The notes under the pieces: generated by a model
Seen by the model: the letters and a program-made list of their open reading frames with translations, nothing else
What the model was told of the DNA's origin: nothing
The model's database searches: none
Part shown: piece by piece, positions 33,779 through 41,876 of the stretch
Layout: each line of letters opens with the position of its first letter
Numbering within the stretch: the stretch's first letter is position 1
DNA from: Phytohabitans maris
GTDB taxonomy: Bacteria > Actinomycetota > Actinomycetes > Mycobacteriales > Micromonosporaceae
Reading direction: 5' to 3'
Assembly: GCF_031085175.1 (NCBI RefSeq)
Contig: NZ_JAVHUY010000067.1
Span: forward strand, 1-42,837
Length of the DNA stretch: 42,837 nucleotides
Program-made: the position numbers and the translations under genes

Positions 33779-34705
33779 ATGCCCGAACCGGCCGAGGGTC
33801 TACCGCCGGCCATCGCGGCTTCTCGTGACCTCGACGAACGCGACGACGCCGAACTCGTACGCGCCGCGAACGAGGGCGACACGGAGGCGTTCGCGGTCCT
33901 CTACCGGCGATACGCGGGTAGGGCTCGGCGCGCGGCCGCCCGCTGGTCGATCGGCGGCGCGCAGCGGGACGACATCGTCTCCGAGTCGTTCGGACGTCTG
34001 CTCGCCACCCTGCGAAACGGCGGTGGTCCCCGCGGCGAGTTCCTGCCCTACCTCCTCCGTGTCATCCACAACGTCGCGGTCGACCAGGCCCGGCAGGAAC
34101 GCTTCGCCGAGCCGCGCGACGATCTGGACCTGATGGACGAACCCTCACCGTCGATCCATCCGGCCGCTTCCTGGCAGGACGAGGTCCTCGCCGAAGCGTT
34201 CCGGTCACTCTCCTCCCGCTGGCGGCAGGTGCTCTGGCACATCGAGGTGGAAAGCCTGAGACCGGCCACCGTGGCGCGGATGCTGGGCCTCTCGCCGAAC
34301 GCGGTCGCCGCCCTCGCCTACCGGGCCCGCCGCGGCCTTCGCGAGGCGTACCTGCGGCTGCGCGCCGCGGCGGCCACCGCACCCAACCGGGACCTCACCG
34401 GCGGGTCCGGGGCCGCACCGCGGCCCGGGCCCGGCGTCCCCACCCCTCACGACGCGGCCCCGCACGCCTTAGGCGACGACCCGCCGGAGCACGCGGCCAC
34501 CACTAAACTCCGGCAAGGACGGTCACCACCGGCGAGGGGCGCATGGTCACGATTGCGGCGGGGCACGGCACCGTCGTCGACGCGTGCGTGCGCGACGGGC
34601 GTGGTGGGAGCCCGACCGCCGTCGTCGACGATCCCGGCGCGCTGTCCGACGCCGAGCGCAGCCGGGTGCCGGCCCGCTACGGCACCTCACACGCGGTCTT
34701 CGTGA
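33779..34705 (+). CDS. ECF sigma factor paralogue without the zinc tail (Sigma-B)
   Basis: 308 residues as the frame stands, from ATG 33779 (AAGGGAG upstream). Regions 2 and 4 match Sigma-A closely (LVRAANEGDTEAFAVLYRRY, FLPYLLRVIHNVAVDQARQE, and the HTH MLGLSPNAVAALAYRARRG). After about residue 195 the sequence becomes Pro/Ala/Arg-rich with no H-x3-C-x2-C zinc motif, and it runs 163 bases into the phzF-like gene. So the ZAS-type tail of Sigma-A is absent or was lost by a frameshift. Without a self-inhibitory tail it might be constitutively active, or be controlled by an unlinked factor. Translation may also end earlier in vivo through a frame change not visible here. Confidence 0.8.
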   Translation: MPEPAEGLPPAIAASRDLDERDDAELVRAANEGDTEAFAVLYRRYAGRARRAAARWSIGGAQRDDIVSESFGRLLATLRNGGGPRGEFLPYLLRVIHNVAVDQARQERFAEPRDDLDLMDEPSPSIHPAASWQDEVLAEAFRSLSSRWRQVLWHIEVESLRPATVARMLGLSPNAVAALAYRARRGLREAYLRLRAAAATAPNRDLTGGSGAAPRPGPGVPTPHDAAPHALGDDPPEHAATTKLRQGRSPPARGAWSRLRRGTAPSSTRACATGVVGARPPSSTIPARCPTPSAAGCRPATAPHTRSS

Positions 34706-35403
34706 CCCGCCGGGGAGCGCCCGGCACCGCCACCGACCTCCGCTTCTTCACCGCCGAGGGCGAGCTGCCCGCATGCGGCCACGGCACGGTCGCCGCGATC
34801 GCGTTCCTCGCCGCGCGAAGCCACGAGGCCGTGCGGGAGTTCACGCTGCGGGCGGCGGGGCGCGCCTTCACCGCGCACGCGACCCGCGACGGCGACCGGT
34901 TCCACACCGCCTTCGACCCCGGCCCCATCGCGGTACGCGAGGCCACCCCCGACGAGACCGGCCTCGTCGCAGCCGCGCTCGGTGCCAGCGCCGAACTGCT
35001 CGCCCCTGGCGCCTGCGTCGCCTCGCCGGGCCGGCCCCGGATCCTGATCCCGTTCGGCACGGCGCGGGCCGTCGCCGCCCTCACGCCAGACATCGACGCC
35101 CTCCGCGCCGCCTGCGACCGGCTGGGCTTCCTGGGCTGCTACGTCCACACCCCGCCGAGCGACGCCGGCCGGGTCACGGCACGCATGTTCGCCCCCTCGA
35201 TCGGCGTCCCGGAAGACATCGCCAACGCCAACAGCACCGCCTGCCTCGCCGCGCACCTCGCCCGTCGCGGCGTCACCCACCTCAGCGTCGACATGGGCGA
35301 CAGCCTGGGCAGCCCGGCGACCATTACGACCACCGCCCGCCGAACGCCGGACGGCGCCGCGATCCTGGTCGGCGGCGCCGCGACGCTAGCCAGCACGCCC
35401 TGA
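34543..35403 (+). CDS. PhzF family protein
   Basis: 286 residues, a normal length for the PhzF/diaminopimelate-epimerase-like fold with two alike halves. The start has VVDACVRDGRGGSPTAVV (family: DxFxxxxxxGNPxAV), then ELPACGHGTVAA and the second-half motif GVPEDIANANST. PhzF of phenazine synthesis isomerises its substrate with a Glu in a SETxF motif; here the place reads TSHAVFV, so Glu is His, as I recall in an actinobacterial subgroup. Isomerase activity is therefore uncertain, and no phenazine genes are present. GAGGGG lies 3 bases before ATG 34543. The gene starts inside the sigma-B reading frame, suggesting co-transcription with it. Confidence 0.82.
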   Translation: MVTIAAGHGTVVDACVRDGRGGSPTAVVDDPGALSDAERSRVPARYGTSHAVFVTRRGAPGTATDLRFFTAEGELPACGHGTVAAIAFLAARSHEAVREFTLRAAGRAFTAHATRDGDRFHTAFDPGPIAVREATPDETGLVAAALGASAELLAPGACVASPGRPRILIPFGTARAVAALTPDIDALRAACDRLGFLGCYVHTPPSDAGRVTARMFAPSIGVPEDIANANSTACLAAHLARRGVTHLSVDMGDSLGSPATITTTARRTPDGAAILVGGAATLASTP

Positions 35404-35699
35404 GCCGTTCGACGCCGGTGACCAGCGGCTCGACCCACCGGGAGCCCGGCCGGTCGGGGCTCCGCGACGTGGCTCCGGCACCGACGTCAACCCGGCCGAC
35501 ATCCGGAATCGGTCACCGGGGCACAAGTGAGTCCGGCAGCATCATGCTTCGTCTACCTGGCATAGTGCGCGTCGATCGGCATTGGTGCCGAGGCCGACAG
35601 AAATGTCCACGGCATCGGCGGCGAATTGCGGTGACGAGTACCGCAAATCTTGTCTGTCGCTGTACCGAGCAGTAGCGTCGTTGCGTCTGATCGGTCATT

Positions 35700-35845
35700 G
35701 GTCGCCGTACGGCGACGCCGAGCAGACCCGCCGAGTCGCATGCGCGAGCCGGGGACCCAGAGCAGTTGGGGTGAATCCGCGGTCCCCCACCGTGGTAGGG
35801 CGAGCTTCCCGCCCGAATCCGTCAGCTAACCCGGTAGGCGGCCAG
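35700..35845 (+). promoter_or_regulatory. ydaO/yuaA-type c-di-AMP riboswitch
   Basis: The stretch carries the conserved pieces of the class in order: GCCGAG near 35727-35735, CCGGGGACCCAG (about 35749-35760), TTGGGGTGAATCC (35766-35778), then GGGCGAGCTTCCCGCCCGAA and TCCGTCAGCTAACCCGGT about 35798-35836, ending GGCGG. These are characteristic of actinobacterial c-di-AMP riboswitches, which turn down cell-wall hydrolase genes when c-di-AMP is high. The gene that follows, about 260 bases later, encodes a secreted peptidase-like protein. The leader also has a CTGATC / GATCAG stem (35996-36015) that could take part in the expression platform. Bases 35404-35699 upstream hold no visible gene and presumably the promoter. 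Confidence 0.88.
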
Positions 35846-36105
35846 GAAGGAGACCTCGTGCAGTTCCCCCCGTGCCGTGACCCGTCTGCCGCTCACCCGC
35901 AGCCTCTTCGTCGCTTCGGGCGTCCGAGCCCTCCCCCGCTCGACAGATAGCGACTGCGATAAATACCTAAGTTCATTCCGCAACCCTTCGCGCCGCTGAT
36001 CGGCGTCGCGATCAGTTGCGCATGCCCCTCGACGGCCGGTCGCAGATTCGGCCCCGTCGCCCCCGGCCCGATTCGATGACGGGCCGGATCCCCCTGGAGG
36101 ACCAA

Positions 36106-36918
36106 GTGAAGCGCGGACGGCACCGTGCCGACAGGACACCCGTCACCACCCCTCGCAATTACCGCATCGTGGCGGCATCAGCAATATTTCTCACCGTGGC
36201 CGCGACGACGACCGGCGCACTGATGAAATCGTCGTCCGATGCGCCATCCGTCGCCGGCCGGCAGATTCCGGCCGCCGCCCAGGTCACGGCCGCCACCCAG
36301 ACGCCGAAGGCGGAAACGGCGAAGCCCAGCCCACCGGCGGCCGCCCGCCAGCCGGCGACGCCAGCGGCGAAGCCGTCGAGCCCCACCCCCACCCGCGCGG
36401 CGGCGCCACCGGCGGCCAAGACGCTCGACTACACGTACCAGGGCCAGCCCAACAGCTACTGGTGCGGACCCGCGGCCACCCGCATCGCGCTGAGCGCCCG
36501 CCGCCTGCTACCCAGCCAGGACGCTCTCGCCGCCCAACTCAACACGACCATCAACGGCACAGACTCGGCCGAAGACACCACCCGGGTCCTCAACAACCTG
36601 ACCAAGAGCGGCTTCTACCGCACCCGCGAAATCCCCGGCGAAGTGGCGACGCCAGCCGAGATGGACCGCCTCCAGGCCGACGCCGTACGGGCGATCAGCA
36701 ACGGGTACGCCATCGTGGCCAACGTCGTCGGCGGGGCCACCATCGCCGACGGCCGCCAGCTCGACTGGCCCGGGGGCCACTACATCACCGTCGTCGGCTA
36801 CGCGGACGAGGGCCGAATCCTCAAAATCGCCGACCCGGCCAACCCGACCGTCAGCTCGTACTCGATCGGCACGATCGAGATGGCCAACTGGATAGCCCAG
36901 CGCGGCTACTCCGGCTGA
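36106..36918 (+). CDS. Secreted C39-like cysteine peptidase under riboswitch control
   Basis: 270 residues from GTG 36106 (GGAGGA 4 bases upstream). A signal-anchor (residues 20-40: YRIVAASAIFLTVAATTTGA) is followed by a Pro/Ala-rich linker (about 45-105) and a papain-like C39 domain: SYWC120GPAATRIALSA with the nucleophile, GGH225YITVVGYAD, and ILKIAD243P. The Cys-His-Asp triad is complete. C39-like domains cut leader peptides or peptidoglycan-linked peptides; as an exported single-domain protein of a c-di-AMP regulon, a role in wall remodelling is the best inference. Monocistronic; 250 bases without a gene follow. Confidence 0.85.
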   Translation: MKRGRHRADRTPVTTPRNYRIVAASAIFLTVAATTTGALMKSSSDAPSVAGRQIPAAAQVTAATQTPKAETAKPSPPAAARQPATPAAKPSSPTPTRAAAPPAAKTLDYTYQGQPNSYWCGPAATRIALSARRLLPSQDALAAQLNTTINGTDSAEDTTRVLNNLTKSGFYRTREIPGEVATPAEMDRLQADAVRAISNGYAIVANVVGGATIADGRQLDWPGGHYITVVGYADEGRILKIADPANPTVSSYSIGTIEMANWIAQRGYSG

Positions 36919-37167
36919 ACCAGATCCCAATGACGATCCTTCGAGACGAGGGATCGGACGAGTGGAGCGGTTGTGCAGAGCATCCGCATCTGGCCGGGCC
37001 TCGGTCCCACGGCGATGAGGCGAGAAGACAAGGTCCAGAATCGGTTCGCAAGGCCTGACCGTTGGGTCTGCGCAGTATCGGTAGGCAGTCTCGTGTGGAC
37101 AGCGGAGGCTGGCGGTCCGGCGGTACGGTGGGGCGCGTCGGCTCGACCGGTTGATGCGAGGACGGAC

Positions 37168-39306
37168 GTGGCTTCGAAGTCTGAGATTGCAGAGGAGCAG
37201 GAGTTCTTCGATCGCGCTGACAAGGCGCGCGAAAAGTCCCGCGCCGCTATCGCCGACGCCGCGGCCGCAGCGGCTCACCCGGCTGCTGCGACGCATATGC
37301 GACAGTTCGCCAAGGGGCACAGCGAGGCGCTCGGCTCTGCCGACACCGCAGTCGCGTTCGGACGCATGGACGACGACGAGAGCCGGCTTTACGTGGGCCG
37401 GCACGTGATCCGCGATGACGAGGGCGAGGTGATCGTTGTCAGCTGGCAGGCACCCGCCGCCGAACGGTTCTATCAGGCCAGCCATCACGAGCCGCACGGA
37501 CTGACCCGCAAGCGGACGTTTCAGTGCACAGGCAACCTCATCGACGACTTCACCGATATTGTCTTCGCGCAGATGGCTGGTGATCCGGCTGGCCCCGACG
37601 CCGGTCTCCTACGGGAACTCGCCCGGGGTCGTACGGGCACGATGCGCGACATCGTCGCGACGATCCAGGCGGCACAGTTCGAGCTGATCCGCGCACCGCT
37701 GGAACGCATGTTGGTGATCGAGGGTGGGCCGGGGACCGGCAAGACGGCTGTGGCCCTGCATCGCGTGGCGTGGTTGCTTTTCAACCATCGAGATCGCCTC
37801 AGAAGCACCGATGTGTTGATCGTCGGTCCGCACCCTACGTTCACCCGCTACATCAGTACGGTGCTGCCGAGCCTAGGCGAAGACGACGTCGCCCAACTGG
37901 ACATCACCAAGCTGGCGCCGGCGCTGGGGCGCGGCCGACCGGAACCCCCGGAGGTCGGCCGGCTCAAGGGCCAAGCACGGATGGCCGGCCTGCTCGACCG
38001 TGCCCTGAGCGCGCGCATCGGTGTGCCCGAGCCGGCCGAGCGGCTACAGGTCGACGGTCGCTTCGTCACGGTCCCCGGCGCCGAGATCCGAGATGTCATC
38101 GATACATTGAAGGCTGACGGCGCCCCCTACGCACACCGCCGCGCCCGGTTACGTGAGGCGGTAGCGCAGATGGTGGAGAGGCGCGGCGTCAATCCGGCTG
38201 TCACCCGCCACACCGCATTGGAAAACCTGGTCGACCGCCTGTGGCCGCAGTTGACCGCACCCGCGTTGCTGCGCGATCTCTTCAGCTCGCGGGAACGGCT
38301 GCTGGTGGCGGCCGGCGACGAGTTCACCGCGTCGGAGATCCTGCAGCTGCGCCGGCGCGGCGCGGACCGGCTGACCGAGGAGATCTGGAGCCGTGATGAT
38401 CTGCCACTGCTCGATGAGGCCGAATTCCTGATCAACGGGGGCCCGCAGGTCCGATACGCACACATCGTGGTCGACGAAGCGCAGGATCTATCGCCGATGC
38501 AGTTGCGTTCGATCGCGCGCCGGTCCGCGTCCGGCTCGCTCACTATCCTCGGCGATCTGGCCCAGTCGACGGGCAAATGGGCGCGCGACAGTTGGGACGA
38601 CGTGACCTCACACCTGCCGGCGAGGCTGCCCCGGGAGGTCAAGACACTTCGATACGGCTACCGGGTGCCCAGCCAGGTGTACCGGTTCGCAGCCGGCCTC
38701 CTGCCGTTGGCGTCCCCGGCCACGATCCCGCCCGAGGTGGTCCGCGACGGACCGGCAGAGCCCGCGATCTTCCGTGTCGATCCGGCCGAACGCGCTGGGC
38801 GTGCCGTGGCCCAGGCCGTCTCCCATACGAACGATGGCCGATTCGTCGGCATCATCTGTCCCAACACGTTGCGAACCGACGTGGAGGCAGCACTGGCAGC
38901 CAACGGAGTCGGCTGGAGCAGCGCCGACCGCGGCGAACTGGGCAACACGATCAACCTGATCAGCCCGCAGGAATCGAAAGGGCTGGAGTTCGACGCGGTC
39001 GTAGTGATCGAACCAGAGGACATAGTGGCCGGTGACGAGCGCGGGCACCGCCTGCTGTACGTCGCGCTGACCCGCCCAGTCGGCTACCTCGACATCGTCT
39101 GTGCCGGCGAGCCGTTGCCGCTGCGTTCCGTCGATGTCAAACTCACCAAGGCCGAAGAGGCCGCCGCACCGGCACCCGCTCTCGATCCGACCCGGCTCGC
39201 TTGGCTGGCCAAGGACATCGGCGCCCGACTGCGCCGGCACAGCCCACCCGAACAGTGGGAAGAGGTGCTGCGCGAGGCGGCCCGGTTGCTGACTCCCCCA
39301 AGCTAA
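37168..39306 (+). CDS. HelD-like RNA polymerase-associated superfamily 1 helicase
   Basis: 712 residues from GTG 37168 (GAGGA 6 bases upstream). The N-terminal arm is a helical coiled coil (EIAEEQEFFDRADKAREKSR...). Walker A is GGPGTGKTA (about 186-194), Walker B IVVDEAQDLSPMQ (433-445), then GDLAQSTG and a C-terminal YVALTR motif VI. HelD proteins pull stalled RNA polymerase off DNA, and some actinobacterial members (HelR) protect it from rifampicin. No rifampicin-associated inverted repeat was recognised in front of the gene, so drug induction is not supported. It converges on the ParA operon with 12 bases between the stops. Confidence 0.85.
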   Translation: MASKSEIAEEQEFFDRADKAREKSRAAIADAAAAAAHPAAATHMRQFAKGHSEALGSADTAVAFGRMDDDESRLYVGRHVIRDDEGEVIVVSWQAPAAERFYQASHHEPHGLTRKRTFQCTGNLIDDFTDIVFAQMAGDPAGPDAGLLRELARGRTGTMRDIVATIQAAQFELIRAPLERMLVIEGGPGTGKTAVALHRVAWLLFNHRDRLRSTDVLIVGPHPTFTRYISTVLPSLGEDDVAQLDITKLAPALGRGRPEPPEVGRLKGQARMAGLLDRALSARIGVPEPAERLQVDGRFVTVPGAEIRDVIDTLKADGAPYAHRRARLREAVAQMVERRGVNPAVTRHTALENLVDRLWPQLTAPALLRDLFSSRERLLVAAGDEFTASEILQLRRRGADRLTEEIWSRDDLPLLDEAEFLINGGPQVRYAHIVVDEAQDLSPMQLRSIARRSASGSLTILGDLAQSTGKWARDSWDDVTSHLPARLPREVKTLRYGYRVPSQVYRFAAGLLPLASPATIPPEVVRDGPAEPAIFRVDPAERAGRAVAQAVSHTNDGRFVGIICPNTLRTDVEAALAANGVGWSSADRGELGNTINLISPQESKGLEFDAVVVIEPEDIVAGDERGHRLLYVALTRPVGYLDIVCAGEPLPLRSVDVKLTKAEEAAAPAPALDPTRLAWLAKDIGARLRRHSPPEQWEEVLREAARLLTPPS

Positions 39307-39318
39307 CCGACCGGGTCC

Positions 39319-39729
39319 TCAGCGGCGGCCCAGAATCGCGTCGGTGGTGAGCCGGGAACCGACCTTCTGCGCCACGATCAGGTCGCGTATCTGCGCCATG
39401 GTCTGCTTGGTGGTGACCTTGACGTTGAGCTCGTGGGCCAAGAGCACCAGCTGCGGCTTTCCGAGCTTGAGGTCCTCGAGGTATCGGGTCGCCGACTGGC
39501 GATCGTCGAGGTTTCGCAGGTCGGCGGCGACCTGGTCGGCTGACACCGGCAAAGCGGCCGGCGGGGCCGCCTTCTTGGCGCCGCCCCCGCTTACACGCGC
39601 GCCTTTCAGCACGACCTCCAGTCGGGCCTCGCCAGCGACCAATGCGTCGTACTGCTCCTGCGACAGCTTCTTCAGAAACTCCCCGATCCGCTGGAGCATG
39701 TCGTACGTACGGTCGACTGACTCGGTCAA
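39319..39729 (-). CDS. ParA-associated protein of unknown function
   Basis: 136 residues from TTG 39729, with GAGGAG 6 bases upstream, 10 bases after the ParA stop. An N-terminal helical part (DRTYDMLQRIGEFLKKLSQE) is followed by an Ala/Gly/Lys linker (55-70) and a C-terminal helical bundle (VAADLRNLDDRQSATRYLED, TKQTMAQIRDLIVAQKVGSR). The basic end could bind DNA. Not recognised as ParB. Its fixed position suggests it is the partner of this ParA. Confidence 0.7.
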   Translation of the reverse strand: MTESVDRTYDMLQRIGEFLKKLSQEQYDALVAGEARLEVVLKGARVSGGGAKKAAPPAALPVSADQVAADLRNLDDRQSATRYLEDLKLGKPQLVLLAHELNVKVTTKQTMAQIRDLIVAQKVGSRLTTDAILGRR

Positions 39730-39739
39730 GGCGCGCTCC

Positions 39740-40651
39740 TCAGATCCTCGTCCTGGCGATGAACTCACTGGTCAACTGCTTCAGGTCGTACTCGACGTTC
39801 TGCGTCGCGTGGGCCGCCAGCACCGCCGGGATGCCCAACTCCCCAGTGTCGGCGAAGACGCTCTTGCTTTCGCGTACGGTCTGGTTAAACACCGGTACCT
39901 CGGTCTCGCCAGCGCGATCGATGTAGTTTCTAATCTTGGTCATCAGGCCCGACCCAGCGTACTGGATCATGGTGAACACCACACCAAGGACCTCCGGGTT
40001 GATGCACGCCTCAGGCACAGGCCCGGCGACGCCGTTGTACTGCTCGACCAGTTGCGCCAGGCGACGCCGCAGGTAGGTGATCCCCAGGGTCGAAAGATAG
40101 TCGGCCTTGGCCGGAACCAGGATGTGTTCGCTTGCCACGACCGCGGTCCTGGTAACCATGTTGAAGTTAGGCGGGCAGTCGATCAGGATCATGTCGTAGC
40201 CCGCGAACTCCTCTTCTGTGAGAGCGTCGGCAAGCAGCCTGTGGACCGTGAGGTAATCGGGGTTGAAGGTCTGGTATCGGGATCCGCCCAACCCTGCGGC
40301 GAGATCGAGCTCCACGTCGACAAGACCGAGGTCCGAAGCGATCAAGTCAAGCTGGCCGCCCCGTTGGCGCACCACCGCATTGACCTTTGGCGGTGTCGTC
40401 ACGAGGTCCCCAAGCGATTTGGTCGACGACGACCAATTGAACGAGTCATACCAGTGCAGGACCGTCTTCGACGGCCTCAGTTGGGTATCCCATTCGTCAG
40501 CCGTATAGAACGAGAACGTCAGACTCGCCTGCGGATCCAAGTCGATCAAGAGCACCCGACGGCCTCGGTAGGCCAAATCGGCACCGAGATTCGCCGTCAC
40601 CGTGGTCTTACCGACCCCGCCCTTGTAGTTCAGAACTGATACGACCGTCAC
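39740..40651 (-). CDS. ParA family ATPase
   Basis: 303 residues from GTG 40651 (GGGAG 7 bases upstream). The deviant Walker A KGGVGKTT (10-17), switch DLDPQASLT (about 37-45) and Walker B ILIDCPPN define the ParA/Soj/MinD ATPase class, which forms DNA- or membrane-linked gradients to position cargo. The stand-alone chromosome-type operon (ParA plus a small helical protein, no ParB) is not the main parABS locus; it may partition a plasmid-like element or localise a protein complex. Its start is 22 bases from the end region of the MFS relic, on the opposite strand. Confidence 0.88.
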   Translation of the reverse strand: MTVVSVLNYKGGVGKTTVTANLGADLAYRGRRVLLIDLDPQASLTFSFYTADEWDTQLRPSKTVLHWYDSFNWSSSTKSLGDLVTTPPKVNAVVRQRGGQLDLIASDLGLVDVELDLAAGLGGSRYQTFNPDYLTVHRLLADALTEEEFAGYDMILIDCPPNFNMVTRTAVVASEHILVPAKADYLSTLGITYLRRRLAQLVEQYNGVAGPVPEACINPEVLGVVFTMIQYAGSGLMTKIRNYIDRAGETEVPVFNQTVRESKSVFADTGELGIPAVLAAHATQNVEYDLKQLTSEFIARTRI

Positions 40652-40787
40652 CCATACGCTCCCAGCACTACGCGTGATTGGTGTCTGGCTGGCAGCCTGT
40701 CACACAGGGCGGCCCGACAACACCACCGATCGAGCCAGAGGTCGTGATCGGCTCGGAGCTCCGCGAGAGCTCGGGGCGCGAGGGGTC

Positions 40788-41864
40788 AGCGGTGATGGGG
40801 TCGGCTGTCCTGAGCCACTGGCCTGTGCCGCCGCTCCGTCGATGGCGCTGCTGGTCGCCTTCCGCGCGATACAGGGCATCGGCGGAGCGGGTCTGATCGT
40901 CACCGCCGTCAGCACGCTCGGTGTGTTGTTCGACAAGGCCGAATTGATCCGGCGACAGATCTGGCTCACCGCCACCACCGCGGTCGCGGCGCTGGCCGGC
41001 CCGCCGGCCGGCGGCTACCTGTCGGAACTGGCCGGCTGGCCCTCGATTTTCCTCGTCAACGTGCCCATCTGCGGGCTGGCGCTCGCGATCGGCTGCCAGG
41101 GCCTTCCCGGCCGTGCCGGCACTGCCCGGCTACGGGGCTTCGACGTCGCCGGCGCGATGCTCTTGCTCGTTGCCACCTCGTGCGCCGTCGTGCTCGGCTC
41201 GTTCGAGCCGCTGGCCAGCTCGCCCGTTGTGGCACCAGCGATCCTCGCCCTCGCGGCCGTCGCGGCCATCGCCTTCGTGCGGCGCGAGCGCCGCGCCGCG
41301 GACCCGCTCATCCCGCCGGCCATCTTCGCCACGCCCGGGCTGGCGCGGTCGATCACCGTCACCGCGATCGGGGGGATCGCCCTGTTCGGCACGTTCACCT
41401 TCGTACCGCTGGCGGTCATCGCGGGCACCGGATACGGCATCTCTACCGTGTCGACGCTGCTCGTGGCGCTCACGGCCGGTCAGCTCACCGTGACCGCCGC
41501 CTTCTCCATCGTGGTCCGCAGGTTTCTGCGGATGGCGCCCTAGGGCAGGCTCGGCCTCCTGCTGGGCGTGGCCGGCCTCGGCCTGCCAGCGCTGCTTCCG
41601 CTCGTCGCCACGGCACCGGATACCGTCGTGCTGGCCGTCGCGGTCACCGGGCTCGCGCTCTCCGGTGGCGCGCTCGGCCTGCTCATGCAGGCCTACACGC
41701 TCCTGGGCATCTCCACCGCCCCGCCCGAGCACTTCGGGTCGGCGATGGCCACCCTGGCGCTCGCCCGGCAACTTGGCGGATCGATCGGCGCCGCGATGTT
41801 CGGCTGGCTACTGATCACCATGTCCGGCTCGCCCCGCGCTGTCCCCGCGGTTCTAGACGAGTAG
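40788..41864 (+). pseudogene. DHA2-type MFS efflux transporter, broken three ways
   Basis: Conserved sequence begins abruptly at about APSMALLVAFRAIQGIGGAG (TM4 region of 14-helix EmrB/QacA-like drug exporters); helices 1-3 are missing or frame-shifted. The frame then runs through about seven helices to an in-frame TAG at 41541-41543 (MAP-stop-GRLGLLLG) and continues in the same frame to 41864. The last codons (L-D-E-stop) belong to the left end of the IS982 element, so the true C-terminus was cut off by the insertion. It cannot give a working pump. Confidence 0.85.
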
Positions 41865-41876
41865 TTCCGATGTCGG
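41853..41876. repeat. Left terminal inverted repeat of the IS982 element
   Basis: 24 bases, perfect inverse of 42814-42837. It encodes the last residues and the stop of the MFS relic. Confidence 0.92.

Noticed and set aside
34543-35403. Phenazine biosynthesis cluster
   Set aside because: Only a PhzF-fold protein is present; no PhzA/B, D, E or G, and the catalytic Glu is replaced.
37000-37167. Rifampicin-associated element upstream of the HelD-like gene
   Set aside because: No 19-bp inverted repeat of the expected type could be found by eye.
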